DNA of 64,000 nt from Mycobacterium szulgai (GCF_002116635.1 NZ_LQPW01000005.1:208810-272809), one strand, 5' to 3'. Shown: positions 51,791 to 63,608, numbered from the stretch's first letter. Notes: generated from the sequence alone by a model not told the origin. Numbers and translations: made by a program.

Positions 51791-53461
51791 CTAGGAGATG
51801 TCGTCGGCGGCCCCGCGGCCGGCGGCCCGGCCCGAGAAGATGCAGCCACCCAGAAAGGTTCCCTCCAAGGCCCGGTAACCGTGGACACCGCCGCCACCGA
51901 AACCGGCTACCTCGCCGGCGGCGTACAGGCCGCTCAGCGGCGTCCCGTCGGACTTGAGCACTCGTCCATCGAGGTCAGTTTCGATGCCGCCCAAGGTCTT
52001 CCGGGTGATGATGTGCAACTTGACGGCGATCAGCGGCCCGGCCTTCGGATCGACCAGCCGGTGCGGCGCCACCACCCGGCCGAGCCGGTCGCCCAGATAG
52101 CCTCGGGCGGCCCGGATCGCGGTGATCTGACCATCCTTGCTGAACTTGTTGACCACTTCACGATCACGGGCGGTGACGGCGGCCTCCACGGTGTCGTAAT
52201 CCAGCGGAACCACGTCGGGGAGCTCGTTCATGCCGTCCACCAACTCACTCAAGGTGTTCGCGCTGACGAAGTCCACGCCTTTATCGATGAAGGCCTGCAC
52301 CGGATCCGGTGGGCCCGACCGGAGCCGCGAGCTCACTAATCCGCGCACGCTCTGGCCGGTCAAGTCGGGATTCTGCTCCTGGCCGGACAGCGCGAATTCC
52401 TTCTCAATGATTCTGGCGTTCAACACAAACCAGGTGTAGTCGTACCCCGACTGGGTGATGTGTTCCAGCGTTCCCAAGGTGTCGAAGCCCGGATACAACG
52501 GAACCGGCAACCGATTGCCCGCCGCATCCAGCCACAACGACGAGGGGCCCGGAATGATCCGGATACCGTGCAGCGGCCAGATCGGGTCGTAGTTGGTGAT
52601 GCCTTCGGTGTAATGCCACATCCGGTCGGGGTTGATCACCCGCGCGCCGGCCCGCTGCGAGATGCCGATCATCCGGCCGTCGACGTGCGCCGGCACACCG
52701 CTGAGCAATTGCCTTGGGACACGGCCCATCCGCTTCGGCCAGTTCTTACGCACCAGATCATGGTTGCCGCCGATGCCGCCGCTGGTCACGAGCACCGCCG
52801 AGGCGCGAAACTCAAATTTCCCCAGTGCTTTTCGTGAGGATGGCGCACCCCGCGGCTCGTCCGAGGGTTCCAGCACGGTGCCCCGAACACCCGTCACCGC
52901 ATCACCCTCGACGATCAGCTTGTCGACCTGGTGGCGGTGGGCGAACCGCACGTTGGGCCGGTTGCGCAGCCGGCGCGCGAAGATCTCGACCAGCGCCGGC
53001 CCGGTGCCCCAGGTGATGTGAAATCTCGGCACCGAGTTGCCGTGTCCCTGTGCGTCGTAACCACCGCGCTCAGCCCAGCCCACCAACGGGAAGATCTTCA
53101 GTCCTCGCGCACGCAGCCAACTGCGCTTCTCCCCCGCCGCGAAATCGACGTACGCATGTGCCCACTGCTCAGGCCAGTAATCCTCTGGGCGATCGAAAGC
53201 CGCTGTCCCCAGCCAGTCCTGCAAGGCGAGTTCATGACTGTCGCGGATGCCCAACCGGCGCTGCTCTGGGCTGTCCACGAAGAACAGTCCACCGAAGGAC
53301 CAGTAGGCCTGGCCGCCCAGATTGGCACTGTTCTCCTGGTCCACGATCAGCACCCGCAAGCCGCGGTCGGTCAGTTCGCAGGCGGCTACCAGGCCCGAAA
53401 GGCCGGCGCCGACGATAATCGCGTCGGCGGTGAACCCGTCCGGCACAGCAGAATCGCTCAT
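51791..53461 (-). CDS. FAD-binding dehydrogenase, ketosteroid-dehydrogenase-like (Rv0785)
   Basis: A 556-aa flavoprotein: IIVGAGLSGLVAACELTDRG with a GGQAYWSFGG FAD segment, and the C-terminal AAGEVAGFGGGGVHGYRALEG. It belongs to the fumarate-reductase/KstD superfamily and is annotated variously as FAD-binding dehydrogenase. It probably introduces or reduces a C=C bond; a true steroid substrate is unproven. It starts at 53461 (MSDSAVPDGF). Confidence 0.87.
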   Translation of the reverse strand: MSDSAVPDGFTADAIIVGAGLSGLVAACELTDRGLRVLIVDQENSANLGGQAYWSFGGLFFVDSPEQRRLGIRDSHELALQDWLGTAAFDRPEDYWPEQWAHAYVDFAAGEKRSWLRARGLKIFPLVGWAERGGYDAQGHGNSVPRFHITWGTGPALVEIFARRLRNRPNVRFAHRHQVDKLIVEGDAVTGVRGTVLEPSDEPRGAPSSRKALGKFEFRASAVLVTSGGIGGNHDLVRKNWPKRMGRVPRQLLSGVPAHVDGRMIGISQRAGARVINPDRMWHYTEGITNYDPIWPLHGIRIIPGPSSLWLDAAGNRLPVPLYPGFDTLGTLEHITQSGYDYTWFVLNARIIEKEFALSGQEQNPDLTGQSVRGLVSSRLRSGPPDPVQAFIDKGVDFVSANTLSELVDGMNELPDVVPLDYDTVEAAVTARDREVVNKFSKDGQITAIRAARGYLGDRLGRVVAPHRLVDPKAGPLIAVKLHIITRKTLGGIETDLDGRVLKSDGTPLSGLYAAGEVAGFGGGGVHGYRALEGTFLGGCIFSGRAAGRGAADDIS

Positions 53462-53507
53462 GTCGGTACAGGGTAGTGGTACCGGTTACCCCGGCGATCG
53501 CAAGGTT

Positions 53508-54212
53508 TTAGGCAGCGTCGAGGATCGCCTTGTCACGCCGCCATTGGTAGACCGTCGGCGCGCAGCCGTGCATCAAGGCCAGATCGACGGCATCCAGCAT
53601 CGCCTGACGCGGCCCGGGCTTGCGCAGATGGTGGGCGGCCACCGCGATCCGCACCACACCCTCGCGCCGGGCGATGCGCTCGGCCGACATGACCACCATC
53701 CGGCACCACCAGGGCTCTGCCAGAAACCCCTCCCCGATGCCGAGCACCCGGGCGCGCACCGTGGACTGACGGACCAGATCGGTGATCCCGTGGAAATCGG
53801 CCAGCATCCGAAAACCGTTGCTCGGCAAGGCCTTCACCACCCCGGGCGAGACCAGCCAGCCCGGTGCGGCAAACAGCCGGGTACGCAGCCCGAGATGCTC
53901 AAGGACCCGGTCGGCGGCCATCAGCCGCAGGTTCGCCTCATGGGCGTGCAACGTCGCGAACTCGCCACGCCGCCTCTTGGTCGCGGCCTCGTCGTACCCG
54001 TGCAGCACCAGTGCATCGCCGCCGGAACGCCGCCCGGCCAGCCAGTCAACGGTCTGCGCGTCCCGGTCAAGCCGGTACTCACCGCGCAGGCGCGGAGACA
54101 CCAACAACGAAACGGGTACCGAGCGGGCATCCATCTCCCCGCAGAATGCGTCGACTTCGGCCAGGGTGTTCACGCCTATCCCCGATACCGAAACGATCAG
54201 TTTTCCAGACAC
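53508..54212 (-). CDS. Polysaccharide-deacetylase-like (DUF2334) protein (Rv0784)
   Basis: A 234-aa protein with a deacetylase-like barrel: IVSVSGIGVNTLAEVDAF, PVSLLVSPR, DALVLHGYDE and LFAAPGWLVSP. The family is DUF2334-like; substrate unknown. I choose GTG 54212 (VSGKLIVSVSG); the longer open frame to 54569 is antisense to the MFS gene. Confidence 0.75.
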   Translation of the reverse strand: MSGKLIVSVSGIGVNTLAEVDAFCGEMDARSVPVSLLVSPRLRGEYRLDRDAQTVDWLAGRRSGGDALVLHGYDEAATKRRRGEFATLHAHEANLRLMAADRVLEHLGLRTRLFAAPGWLVSPGVVKALPSNGFRMLADFHGITDLVRQSTVRARVLGIGEGFLAEPWWCRMVVMSAERIARREGVVRIAVAAHHLRKPGPRQAMLDAVDLALMHGCAPTVYQWRRDKAILDAA

Positions 54213-54345
54213 GCTTGTAGTTTGCCGATCCCAGGTTTCGGGACGGTGAAGTACATGCAGACAATAGACGTATATCCAGCCCATCTGACCAGCGCAAAGA
54301 GCGGCCCTGCGCAGGGTTGGGCCGGTAGCTGCCGCCCCTCCCGAT

Positions 54346-55902
54346 ATGCTCAGCAACGCCATGAAAGAGGCGCGAGCCGCAGCAGCAGATTCCGGGCTGC
54401 CCACCAGCACGGGGCAGTCGCACCCCGGCGAAGACACCCATCCCGACAAGCTCGACGCCGGGACACTCCGGGTCGCCGGGGTATGCGTGCTGGCCGCGCT
54501 GATGTCGATCTTGGACACCACCATCGTCAACGTCGCGCAACGCACGTTCATCGTCCAGTTCGGTTCCACTCAGGCCGTTGTCGGCTGGACCATGACCGGC
54601 TACATGCTCGCGATGAGTACGGTGATCCCGATAACCGGTTGGGCGGCCGACCGATTCGGTACCAAACGGATCTGGATGGGTTCGGTTCTGGCGTTCGTCC
54701 TCGGCTCACTGTTGTGTTCGTACGCGCCGAACATCCTGCTGCTCATCGTCTTTCGGGTGGTGCAGGGAATCGGTGGTGGCATGTTGATGCCACTGGGCTT
54801 CATGATCCTGACTCGGGTGGCCGGACCACGACGGTTGGGCCGCATGATGGCGGCCGTGGGCGTCCCGATGCTGCTCGGGCCGATCTGCGGACCGATCGTG
54901 GGAGGCTGGCTGATCAGCGCATTCAGTTGGCCGTGGATCTTCCTGGTCAACGTGCCGATCGGGATCACCGCGCTGATCCTGGCGACATTCGTGTTCCCCA
55001 AGGACCAACCCGTGCCGTCCGAGACGTTCGATCTGGTGGGAGTACTGCTGTTGTCGCCCGGTCTGGCCACGCTGCTCTTCGGCGTGTCGTCCATCCCGGG
55101 TCGCGGCACCGTGGCCGACCGGCATGTCTTGATCCCGATAGCCGTTGGCCTGGCGTTGATCATCACGTTCGTCCTGCATGCCTGGTACCGCGTGGATCAT
55201 CCGCTTGTGGATCTGCGGCTGTTCCGCAATTTCGTGTTCACCCAGGCGAATGTGACGCTGCTGGTGTTCGCGACCGGGTTTTACGGAACCGGCCTGCTGC
55301 TGCCGAGTTATTTGCAGCAGGTGCTGCACCAGACGCCGTTGCAGTCCGGGCTGCACCTGATCCCTCAGGGGGTTGGCGCGATGCTGACACTCCCCTTCGC
55401 CGGTGCCTTCATGGACAGGCGCGGTCCGGGTAAGAGTGTGTTACTCGGCCTCACCCTGATAATCATCGGGCTGGGCACGTTTACCTTCGGTGTGGCCAAG
55501 CACGCGGACTATCTGCCGACGCTGATGGTCGGGCTGGGAATCATGAGCATGGGTATGGGCTGCACGATGACGCCGCTTTCCGGAGCCGCGATGCAGACGC
55601 TGGCTCCGCGAGAGATCGCCCGCGGTTCGACGCTGCTCAGTGTTAACCAGCAAGTGGGCGGCTCAATAGGAACCGCGTTGATGTCGATGGTGCTGACCAA
55701 TCAACTGAATCGCAGCGAAAACATCGCCGCGGCGAACAAAGTGGCCTCGGAAGTACCGCGACGTCCCGTCGACCCGGAATTGGCCAGTGCTGCGCTGCAC
55801 GACCTGTCCCACGCCTACACGGTCGTGTTCGCGCTCGCGGTCGTGCTTTTGGCGCTGAGCATCATTCCGGCGACGTTCTTGCCCAAACGGCCGGCCGGCT
55901 GA
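54346..55902 (+). CDS. emrB: MFS drug exporter, EmrB/QacA (DHA2) type
   Basis: A 518-aa, probably 14-helix proton-driven exporter (Rv0783c). Motif A is WAADRFGTKRIW, and MSILDTTIVNVAQRTF with LGPICGPIVGGWL mark the DHA2 family. Export of drugs or lipids is inferred. Start at ATG 54346 or 15 bases later. It is convergent with ptrB. Confidence 0.9.
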   Translation: MLSNAMKEARAAAADSGLPTSTGQSHPGEDTHPDKLDAGTLRVAGVCVLAALMSILDTTIVNVAQRTFIVQFGSTQAVVGWTMTGYMLAMSTVIPITGWAADRFGTKRIWMGSVLAFVLGSLLCSYAPNILLLIVFRVVQGIGGGMLMPLGFMILTRVAGPRRLGRMMAAVGVPMLLGPICGPIVGGWLISAFSWPWIFLVNVPIGITALILATFVFPKDQPVPSETFDLVGVLLLSPGLATLLFGVSSIPGRGTVADRHVLIPIAVGLALIITFVLHAWYRVDHPLVDLRLFRNFVFTQANVTLLVFATGFYGTGLLLPSYLQQVLHQTPLQSGLHLIPQGVGAMLTLPFAGAFMDRRGPGKSVLLGLTLIIIGLGTFTFGVAKHADYLPTLMVGLGIMSMGMGCTMTPLSGAAMQTLAPREIARGSTLLSVNQQVGGSIGTALMSMVLTNQLNRSENIAAANKVASEVPRRPVDPELASAALHDLSHAYTVVFALAVVLLALSIIPATFLPKRPAG

Positions 55903-55918
55903 TCACCGCCCACGGAGA

Positions 55919-58069
55919 TCAAAGACTCAAGCGATTCGTCCACAGGCCGCCTTCCCCGCTATCGCAGCCCGCGGTAGCGAGCAGCCAGGCATATTGGAAA
56001 GCGGTTTCCTTCCAGCGTTCATAGCGGCCGCTGATGCCACCGTGACCGGCGTTCATCTGGGTCTTCAACAGCACCGGGCTGCCTCCAGAGCTGATGTCAC
56101 CGTTGGTGTGCCGCAGCGCCGCAACCCATTTGGCCGGCTCGACGTAGTAGACCCGGGTGTCGTTCAGCGACGTCATCGCCAGGATGGCCGGATACCTTCT
56201 GGCCGCCACGTTTTCGTACGGCGAATACGACTTCATGTACTCGTAGACGTCGCTGTCGCTCAACGGGTTTCCCCACTCGTCCCACTCCGTGACGGTCAGC
56301 GGCAACGACGGGTCCAGGATCGTGGTCAGAGGGTCGACGAACGGCACCTGGGCGAGAATCCCGGCGAACAGATCCGGCGCCATGTTGGCCACCGCACCCA
56401 TCAACAGCCCGCCGGCACTGCCCCCGAGAGCCACCAGCTGCTGCGGCCGGGTGAGGCCCGTCTGCACCAAATGCCTTGCCACCGCGATGAAATCGGTGAA
56501 CGTATTCTTCTTTTCCAGCATCTTGCCGTGCTCATACCACAGCCGGCCCATCTCGCCGCCGCCGCGGACATGGGCGACCACACACGCCATGCCGCGGTCC
56601 AGCAGCGAAATCCGGGCGATGGAGAACCTGGGATCTTCGCACATCTCGTAGGCGCCGTAACCGTAAATCATTACTGGAGACGGGAATTCGAGACCCGCAC
56701 GGTGCACGATAGAAATGGGGATCCGGGCGCCGTCGTCCGCGTGGGCCCAATCGCGGCGTTCGACGTAGTCCTCCCGACGGTAGCCGCCGAGCACCGGCTG
56801 CTCTTTGAGCAAGGTGCGCTCACCGGTTACCAGATCGATGTCGTAGATCCGCATCGGAGTGATGAAAGATCCCGCGCCCACCCGCAGCTTCGGCGCAATC
56901 CAGTTCGGATTGGGCCCAAGGCCCGCCGACATCAGCTCGGAGTCGAACGAAACCTCTTCGGGCGCACCGTAACCGTCATCTGTCAAGGGCCACAACTGAA
57001 TCCGGGGCAGCGCCTCGCGCCGGTAGCTGACCACCAGATGCTCGGCGAACGCATCCATGCCGTCCAGCCGGACATCGTCACGGTGCGGAATCAGGACGCG
57101 TTGCCGCGTCGGGTCGTCGACGGGAGCGTCGGTCAGCGTGAAGTTCACCGCGCCGTCATTGTGCAGGATCAGGAATCGGTCCTGCCCGCCGACGACGGCG
57201 TGCTCGACGGAGTACTCGACACCCTCCCGCCGGGGCAGCACGACGGTGAACTCGGCATCGGAATCTGCCGCGTCGGCGTAGCGGACCTCGGAGGTGACTG
57301 ACGAGCCGGCCGCGATCATCACGTAAGCGTTGCTGCGGGTGCGTCCGACCGCGAGCCAGAACCGTTCGTCGGCTTCGTGGTAGACCTGCTCGGAGGAGTC
57401 GGCGGCGCCGAGCCGGTAGCGCCACACCGTGTCCGGGCGCCAGGCCGCGTCCACGGTGGTGTAGTAGACAGTGCGGTTGTCGGCGGCCCACGTCGCCCCG
57501 GCGCCGATGCCGACGATCTCGTCCGGATACTGCTCGCCGGTGCGTAAATCCTTGAACCGCAAGGTATATCGTTCGTCACCGACCACATCGACCGAATAGG
57601 CCAGCAGGTTGCCGTCCAGGCTGATGCCGGCCGCACCCAGGGCGAAGAAGTCGTGACCCTCGGCTTCCACGTTTTCGTCGAGGACCAATTGTTCACCGGG
57701 TATTTCGGTGTGCTGGTCGAACTTCGGCGGATCCCAGTCGTCGGGATCGGCCACCGGGCAACGGCAATGGACGGCGTACTGCTTACCCTCGAAGGTGCGG
57801 CCGTAGTACCACCAATCGCCGCGCCGGCTCGGAACCGACAGGTCGGTTTCCTTGGTGCGGGCCTTGATTTCGTCGAAGATCTTCTGCCGCAACGGCTCCA
57901 AGTGTGCGGTCAGCTGATCGGTGTAGTCGTTTTCGGCCTCGAGGTAGGCGATGACTTCCGGGCTGTCCTTATCGCGCAGCCATTCGTAGGGATCGATGAA
58001 GACATCGCCGTGATGCTCGCGCCGGGTCTGCACCCGTTTCGCCTTGGGCGGAGTCGGATTTGCCGTCAT
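55919..58069 (-). CDS. ptrB: Oligopeptidase B PtrB
   Basis: A 716-aa S9A serine peptidase cleaving after basic residues in short peptides. An N-terminal seven-blade propeller precedes the catalytic alpha/beta-hydrolase domain with Ser in GGSAGGLL and His in [11 protein letters not shown]. It is full length; in M. tuberculosis H37Rv, as I recall, the orthologue is split into two genes (Rv0781-Rv0782). It overlaps purC by four bases. Confidence 0.94.
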   Translation of the reverse strand: MTANPTPPKAKRVQTRREHHGDVFIDPYEWLRDKDSPEVIAYLEAENDYTDQLTAHLEPLRQKIFDEIKARTKETDLSVPSRRGDWWYYGRTFEGKQYAVHCRCPVADPDDWDPPKFDQHTEIPGEQLVLDENVEAEGHDFFALGAAGISLDGNLLAYSVDVVGDERYTLRFKDLRTGEQYPDEIVGIGAGATWAADNRTVYYTTVDAAWRPDTVWRYRLGAADSSEQVYHEADERFWLAVGRTRSNAYVMIAAGSSVTSEVRYADAADSDAEFTVVLPRREGVEYSVEHAVVGGQDRFLILHNDGAVNFTLTDAPVDDPTRQRVLIPHRDDVRLDGMDAFAEHLVVSYRREALPRIQLWPLTDDGYGAPEEVSFDSELMSAGLGPNPNWIAPKLRVGAGSFITPMRIYDIDLVTGERTLLKEQPVLGGYRREDYVERRDWAHADDGARIPISIVHRAGLEFPSPVMIYGYGAYEMCEDPRFSIARISLLDRGMACVVAHVRGGGEMGRLWYEHGKMLEKKNTFTDFIAVARHLVQTGLTRPQQLVALGGSAGGLLMGAVANMAPDLFAGILAQVPFVDPLTTILDPSLPLTVTEWDEWGNPLSDSDVYEYMKSYSPYENVAARRYPAILAMTSLNDTRVYYVEPAKWVAALRHTNGDISSGGSPVLLKTQMNAGHGGISGRYERWKETAFQYAWLLATAGCDSGEGGLWTNRLSL

Positions 58070-58959
58070 GCGCCCGGCCCGATCCAGCTGCCGAAGCTCA
58101 GGCCCGAGATACGTTCGTAGGCATTGATGTAACGGTCGCGCGTGGCTTCGACGATGTCGTCCGGGAGCGGCGGTGGCGGCACAGTGCCGTGCCGGTCCCA
58201 GCCGGACGCGGGACTGGTGAGCCAGTTGCGGACGAACTGCTTGTCGAAGCTGTTCTGGACCACCCCGGGCCGGTACTCGTCGGCCGGCCAGTAGCGAGAC
58301 GAGTCGGGGGTGAAGATCTCGTCGGCCAGCAACAGGTTTCCGTCGCGGTCGCTGCCGAATTCAAACTTGGTGTCGGCGATGATGATTCCCTTGGTCAGCG
58401 CGTGGTCGGCGGCCTGGACGTAGATCTGCAGGGTGCGGTCGCGCAGTTGGTTGGCAGCCACCACGCCCACCATCTCGATCACCCGGTCGAACGAGATGTT
58501 CTCGTCGTGGTCACCCAGTTCGGCTTTGGTTGCCGGGGTGAACAGCGGTGTGCTGAACTTGCTGGCCTCGACCAGTCCGGGCGGCAACGGGATGCCGCAT
58601 ACCTTGCCGGTTGCCTGATAGTCCAGCAACCCAGACCCGGTCAGGTAGCCACGCGCCACACACTCCACCGGGAACATCTCCAGCCGGCGTACCACGAGCG
58701 CGCGGCCGAGCACGTCGTCGGGGATGCGCGGGTCGTCCGGTGGGCCGGCCAGGTGGTTGGGCGCGTCGACCAGGCCGAAGAAGAACACGCTCATCGCGGT
58801 CAAGATGCGGCCCTTGTCCGGGATCGTGCTGTCCAGGACGAAGTCGTACGCCGAGATCCGATCGCTGGCGACCAGCAACAGGTGCTCGTCATCGACGCGG
58901 TAGATGTCACGGACCTTGCCGCTGGTCAGATGCCGGTAATCGGACAATGCGGGACGCAT
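58066..58959 (-). CDS. purC: SAICAR synthetase PurC
   Basis: A 297-aa ATP-dependent SAICAR synthetase: [35 protein letters not shown] and [17 protein letters not shown]. It is coupled to ptrB by overlapping stop/start. A cytoplasmic enzyme of purine synthesis. Confidence 0.97.
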   Translation of the reverse strand: MRPALSDYRHLTSGKVRDIYRVDDEHLLLVASDRISAYDFVLDSTIPDKGRILTAMSVFFFGLVDAPNHLAGPPDDPRIPDDVLGRALVVRRLEMFPVECVARGYLTGSGLLDYQATGKVCGIPLPPGLVEASKFSTPLFTPATKAELGDHDENISFDRVIEMVGVVAANQLRDRTLQIYVQAADHALTKGIIIADTKFEFGSDRDGNLLLADEIFTPDSSRYWPADEYRPGVVQNSFDKQFVRNWLTSPASGWDRHGTVPPPPLPDDIVEATRDRYINAYERISGLSFGSWIGPGA

Positions 58960-59011
58960 CGGGTCAGCCTATCGGGCGGGATTAGACCAGCACTGTGCTG
59001 GGATCAGCACT

Positions 59012-59629
59012 ATGACGCGGTACTTGCCCTACTCCACCAGACCGGTTCGACTGTTCATCCAACTGATGAGCGACGTCATCGTTGCCGTGTGGACCACCAT
59101 ATGGGTGTTCGTCGGGCTCGCCGTGCACAGCGCCATCTCGACGATCGCCGAAGCGGGCCGGCAAGTGGAGATCGGCGCGCACGGCGTCGCGGGCAATCTG
59201 GGCTCGGCGGGCCACGGCGCGCAACAGGTGCCGTTGGTCGGCGATGCGCTCAGCAAGCCGCTCACCGCGGCGGCCGACGCGGCCCTCGACATCGCCGGGG
59301 CCGGCCACAGCCTGGACACCACCGCGAGCTGGCTCGCGGTGGTGCTGGCGATCGCGGTATCCGCGACGCCGATTCTCGCTTTCGGCGGGCCGTGGCTGTT
59401 TTTGCGGCTGCGGTTCTTCCGGCGCAAGTGGACTGTGACGGCGCTGGCCGCGACGTCGGCCGGTCAGCAGCTGCTGGCGTTACGCGCGTTGGCGAACCGC
59501 TCGCCGGCCAAGCTCGCCGCCGTCAGCGCGGATCCCGTCGGCGGGTGGCGCCAGGAGGATCCGGCGATCATTCGCGGGCTGGCCGCGCTGGAGCTGCGGG
59601 CGGCCGGGATCAGCCTGCGGCGTTATTGA
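59012..59629 (+). CDS. Conserved membrane protein (Rv0779c-like)
   Basis: A 205-aa protein with two strong membrane helices, about residues 15-37 (LMSDVIVAVWTTIWVFVGLAV) and 110-138 (WLAVVLAIAVSATPILAF...LFLRL), separated by an exposed Gly/Ala-rich region. Function unknown. It overlaps the 3' end of the convergent TDT transporter gene by 20 bases. Confidence 0.8.
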   Translation: MTRYLPYSTRPVRLFIQLMSDVIVAVWTTIWVFVGLAVHSAISTIAEAGRQVEIGAHGVAGNLGSAGHGAQQVPLVGDALSKPLTAAADAALDIAGAGHSLDTTASWLAVVLAIAVSATPILAFGGPWLFLRLRFFRRKWTVTALAATSAGQQLLALRALANRSPAKLAAVSADPVGGWRQEDPAIIRGLAALELRAAGISLRRY

Positions 59630-60596
59630 ACGCCCGCAGCAGTCCGGCGCTGGCCACGATGACCCAGGCCGCCAGTGCGACCCAGAAGAACACCAGCGAC
59701 ACCGTGCTCAGCGAGCGTTGACCGATCTCGGCCGCCGTCGCAGCGGTGGCTGCCGAGTACATGCCCAGCGGGAACACCATCGCCCACCACACACCGCCGA
59801 AGTGCAACATGCCGGGCCGCCGGTTGATCCGCTGCAGGCCGAAATAGACCAACGCCGGTATCCACAGCGTGGCCACCACCCAGGTAGTCACGGTGACCAC
59901 TCGCACCGTCGGCGCCAGCCAGCTCGTGGCCAGGTTATGGATGTTGTCACCGGCCAGCGTCGCAATCGCCAACCCGCCCATCAGAATCCAGGAATCAGGC
60001 TCCAGCTCTTTGGCGCGCTCGGCGATCGCCCGCCACAGAATCAGCCAAGTCATCAACCCGTACAGGCATAGGCCCACAACCCAGACCGGCACGGCCACCC
60101 ACAGCGCCGGGTGATGCGGAGTATGCAGGTCAACCTGGGTGGCCACGATCGCCAGCCCCGAGGTACCCACGCTGGCCAGCTCCCAGGCGCCGTGCGCGCG
60201 GTCGCGCAGCGCCGCCCAGGGACGACCTCTCGCCATGTTCCGCGCGCTGAGCAGCATCAGCGCCAACCACGACGACAACGCAACGGCGCCAAGCACATAC
60301 ATCACTGCGGCATAGGATGCCAGCCGGCTGTCCAGCACCGCGCAAGCGGCAACGAAGGTGAACAGTCGCAGCGTCACGTCGGGATCGGTCAAGTCCCACA
60401 ATGCATTTTGTCTGGCGAGCGCGAGGACGATCACCAATCCGGCCAGGGCAACCAGAGCGGCTGTGGCCAGCACGCCCAAAGCGTCACTGATCCGGGTGTA
60501 CTCATGCTTGCCCGCGGCGATCGACAGAATTCCGGTGGCCATCACCGCAGCGAACACGTCGGGTGCGGGCTCGAGTTCAGCGAGCCGCCTTCTCAC
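59610..60596 (-). CDS. TDT-family (TehA/SLAC1-like) transporter
   Basis: A 328-aa membrane protein with about ten helices of the TehA/SLAC1 anion-channel fold ([29 protein letters not shown] loops; [18 protein letters not shown], the TDT signature). It may carry dicarboxylates, sulfite or tellurite. Start at GTG 60596, which overlaps the cyp126 TGA (GTGA), making a coupled operon; a longer frame to 60650 is rejected. Confidence 0.83.
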   Translation of the reverse strand: MRRRLAELEPAPDVFAAVMATGILSIAAGKHEYTRISDALGVLATAALVALAGLVIVLALARQNALWDLTDPDVTLRLFTFVAACAVLDSRLASYAAVMYVLGAVALSSWLALMLLSARNMARGRPWAALRDRAHGAWELASVGTSGLAIVATQVDLHTPHHPALWVAVPVWVVGLCLYGLMTWLILWRAIAERAKELEPDSWILMGGLAIATLAGDNIHNLATSWLAPTVRVVTVTTWVVATLWIPALVYFGLQRINRRPGMLHFGGVWWAMVFPLGMYSAATAATAAEIGQRSLSTVSLVFFWVALAAWVIVASAGLLRAFNNAAG

Positions 60597-61831
60597 CGCA
60601 GTTCGACGACTAGATGCCGGATTCCAGTGTGCCGGTTGCTGCGTGTCCATTCGACGGGCTGCGTCACCCGCACGTCGCCAAAGCGCGTCAGCAGTTCCTC
60701 ATAAAGCACCCGCAGTTCCAGGCGGGCCAGATTGGCACCCAGGCAATAGTGCACGCCTTGTCCGAAACCCAAGTGTGGATTGGGTTTTCGGCTGATGTCG
60801 AACTCGTCCGGGCGGTCGAACACATTGGCGTCCCGGTTGGCCGAACCCTCCCAGATCTGCACCTTCTGCCCCGCCTCGATCGACTGGCCGCCGAGCGTGA
60901 CGTCGCGGGTGGCGGTGCGCCGCTTCGACGGCGAGGGTGACGTCCAGCGGACCATCTCCTCGACGGCCGTCGGCAATAACTCGAGATCGGTTCGCAGCGC
61001 ACGCAATTGCTCTGGATGCTCGGCCAGCGCCAGCAGGCCACCCGCCACCGCGTTGCGTGTCGTCTCGGCCCCGGCGCTGAACAGCAGGCTGAAGAACAGG
61101 TACACCTCGAGGTCCGACAGGGCGGGAGCCTGGGCATCGTCGAGCATCGCGTTGGCGACCACCGATAGCATGTCGTCGGTCGGGTTGGCCCGCTTCGCCG
61201 CGATCAGCTCCTGGCCATAGCTGTACATCCGCGACCCGGCTTCTTCGATAGACAGCTGCGATAGCGCGGCCTTGCGGGAGCCGCCGAAATCGAATTGCGG
61301 CTCGATGGCCTCGAACAGCCAATGCCGTTCGGATTCAGGCACTCCCAGCAGGATGCAGATCATCTGCATCGGCAGTTCGGCGGCGACCTCGACGAGAAAG
61401 TCGAACGGCTCACCCGGCCGCACAGCGTCGAGCAGCCGGCGCGTGCGGGCGCGCAGGTCGTCCTCGACGCGACGGATCATCCGCGGCGTCAGCCCGGAGC
61501 TCACGAGCCGCCGGATGTATGAATGCCGTGGGTCGTCCATCATGTTGAGCACCTGGCCGGCGATCGCCAGGTCTTGCAGCAGCGTGCCGCCGAACGGCCG
61601 GTCACCGCCGGTAACCGACGAGTATGTCGCCGGATCACGAAGAACCTCAAGGGTTTCCGCGTGGGTTGCCACCGACCAGAAGCCTTCGCCGTCGGGTGTG
61701 TTGTCGGTCGGCTCGTGCCAGTAGACCGGCGCCTGGCGGCGATGGACGGCGAACAATTCGTGCGGAAAACCATTCGCGAAGTTGTCCAGGTCGGTGAAGT
61801 CGATATCCGCGAGAGCGCCGGCGAGAGTCAC
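60593..61831 (-). CDS. cyp126: Cytochrome P450 CYP126
   Basis: A 412-aa P450 close to M. tuberculosis CYP126. It has an I-helix SAGAETTRN, ExxR region and heme loop [20 protein letters not shown] 61831 overlaps the purB stop in a GTGA tetranucleotide; the longer frame to 62308 lies over purB and is discarded. Substrate unknown. Confidence 0.94.
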   Translation of the reverse strand: MTLAGALADIDFTDLDNFANGFPHELFAVHRRQAPVYWHEPTDNTPDGEGFWSVATHAETLEVLRDPATYSSVTGGDRPFGGTLLQDLAIAGQVLNMMDDPRHSYIRRLVSSGLTPRMIRRVEDDLRARTRRLLDAVRPGEPFDFLVEVAAELPMQMICILLGVPESERHWLFEAIEPQFDFGGSRKAALSQLSIEEAGSRMYSYGQELIAAKRANPTDDMLSVVANAMLDDAQAPALSDLEVYLFFSLLFSAGAETTRNAVAGGLLALAEHPEQLRALRTDLELLPTAVEEMVRWTSPSPSKRRTATRDVTLGGQSIEAGQKVQIWEGSANRDANVFDRPDEFDISRKPNPHLGFGQGVHYCLGANLARLELRVLYEELLTRFGDVRVTQPVEWTRSNRHTGIRHLVVELR

Positions 61832-63255
61832 AGGATCGCGCCCGCAGTGTATTTGGCCGCGTCGGGATAGCGGCCCACCAACGCGTCCACCATCGCGGCG
61901 ACCTCGTCGACCTGGTCGCCGGCGGCTCCGGTGAACGCCTTCCTGTCGGCCAGTGCGGCGTCCAGCGCGTCGCGGCTCAGCGGCAGCCGCGGATCGGCGG
62001 CCAACCGGTCCAACAGGTCGGGCTCTGCGCCCTGTTCGCGCATGGCCAGCGCGGTGGCCACCGCGTGCTCGCGGATAACGTGGTGCGCGGACTCGCGGCC
62101 CATGCCCGCTCGCACCGCCGCCATCAACACCTTGGTGGTGGCCAAAAACGGCAGGTAGCGGTCCAGCTCGCGCTGGATCACCGCGGGGTAGGCGCCGAAC
62201 TCGTCCAGCACCGTCAGGAACGTCTCGATCTGCCCGTCGACGGCAAAGAAGCTGTCCGGCAACGCAACCCGGCGCACCACCGAACAGAAGACGTCGCCTT
62301 CGTTCCACTGTGCGCCGGCCAACTCGGCCGCCATCGAGGCGTAGCCGCGCAGCACGACCTGCAGCCCGTTAACCCGTTCACAACTACGGGTATTCATCTT
62401 GTGCGGCATCGCCGAGGAGCCCACCTGGCCCGGCGCGAAACCCTCGGTGACCAGTTCGTGCCCGGCCATCAGCCGAATGGTGTGGGCCAGCGAGGACGGT
62501 CCGGCGCCCAGCTGAACCAGTGCGGACACCACATCGTGGTCCAGCGAACGCGGATACACCTGCCCCACGCTGCTGAAAACTAATGCGAAGCCTAAAAAGT
62601 CGGCGACGCGACGCTCCAGCTCGGCGAGCTTGGCCGCCCCTTGCGGTCCGCCGCCGAGCAGGTCGAGCATGTCCTGGGCGGTACCCATCGGACCCTTGAT
62701 GCCGCGCAACGGGTAGCGCTCGATCAACTCGCGCAGCCTGGTCAGCGCGACCAGCGTCTCCTGCGCCGCGGAAGCGAACCGCTTGCCCAGCGTGGTGGCC
62801 TGCGCGGCGACATTGTGACTGCGCCCGGCCATGACCAGATCGCGATAGACCACCGCGCGCTCGGCGAGCCGGGCCACCACGGCCACTCCGTGCGAAAAGA
62901 CCAGATCCAGCGAGCGCCGGATCTGCAGCTGCTCGACGTTCTCGGTCAGGTCGCGACTGGTCATTCCCTTGTGCACCTGTTCGTGACCGGCCAGCGCGTT
63001 GAATTCCTCGATGCGGGCCTTGACGTCGTGGCGCAGGGTGCGCTCGCGGGCCGCGATCGAACCCAGGTCGACGTCCTCGAGGACGCGTTCGTAGTCGGCG
63101 ATCGCCTTGGCGGGGACGTCTACGCCCAGCTCGGCCTGTGCCTTGAGGACGGCCAACCACAGGCGCCGCTCGGCTACCACTTTGGCCTCCGGCGACCAGA
63201 TGGCGACCATCTCAGCGCTGGCATAACGGTTGGCCAGCACGTTCGGAATGCTCAC
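61828..63255 (-). CDS. purB: Adenylosuccinate lyase PurB
   Basis: A 475-aa fumarase/aspartase-superfamily enzyme acting twice in purine synthesis. The signature [17 protein letters not shown] and early [14 protein letters not shown] are present. Start at GTG 63255 ([11 protein letters not shown]), matching the family N-terminus; the open frame to 63330 is not needed. First gene of the purB-cyp126-TDT unit. Confidence 0.96.
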   Translation of the reverse strand: MSIPNVLANRYASAEMVAIWSPEAKVVAERRLWLAVLKAQAELGVDVPAKAIADYERVLEDVDLGSIAARERTLRHDVKARIEEFNALAGHEQVHKGMTSRDLTENVEQLQIRRSLDLVFSHGVAVVARLAERAVVYRDLVMAGRSHNVAAQATTLGKRFASAAQETLVALTRLRELIERYPLRGIKGPMGTAQDMLDLLGGGPQGAAKLAELERRVADFLGFALVFSSVGQVYPRSLDHDVVSALVQLGAGPSSLAHTIRLMAGHELVTEGFAPGQVGSSAMPHKMNTRSCERVNGLQVVLRGYASMAAELAGAQWNEGDVFCSVVRRVALPDSFFAVDGQIETFLTVLDEFGAYPAVIQRELDRYLPFLATTKVLMAAVRAGMGRESAHHVIREHAVATALAMREQGAEPDLLDRLAADPRLPLSRDALDAALADRKAFTGAAGDQVDEVAAMVDALVGRYPDAAKYTAGAIL

Positions 63256-63326
63256 AGACACACAGCTTACGGTCGGGCAGAAACCTGACTCGATTTTCCT
63301 GCTCGCGAGTGACCTGTCCTCGCTGG

Positions 63327-63509
63327 TCAACCAGCGGCCGCTGATAACCCGACTTCGCTATGCGGCGGGCGCGACGGACCCACCCTGATCCCAGGAAACT
63401 CGCGTGCCTGACCACCATGCCAACCCGTGGTGGCGCATAACTCATCGAGGATCTGAGCTGCGTGGGCATTTTGGGTGGTCACGACGAAATCCGGGATTTC
63501 ATTCGCCAT
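63327..63509 (-). pseudogene. Insertion-sequence integrase relic
   Basis: The minus-strand frame reads AHAAQILDELCATTGWHGG then diverges. ILDELCATTGWHR is typical of N-terminal DNA-binding segments of a mycobacterial integrase-type transposase; after the motif the frame is lost. Only about 60 codons remain, in the 353-base gap between purB and PE_PGRS. Nothing else is recognised in that gap. Confidence 0.45.
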
Positions 63510-63608
63510 AGGGCGATATGATTCTCTCCTGCCCGAGGGTCGACTCTGACCTGGGCGCTTCCCAGGTCGTCCTGGCTTTGTGGGCCATGACCTAATGGGA
63601 GGTGTCCG

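Noticed and set aside
53322..55433. 703-codon plus-strand open frame
   Set aside because: It spans the antisense of the DUF2334-like gene and a shifted frame of the MFS gene; it has no domains.
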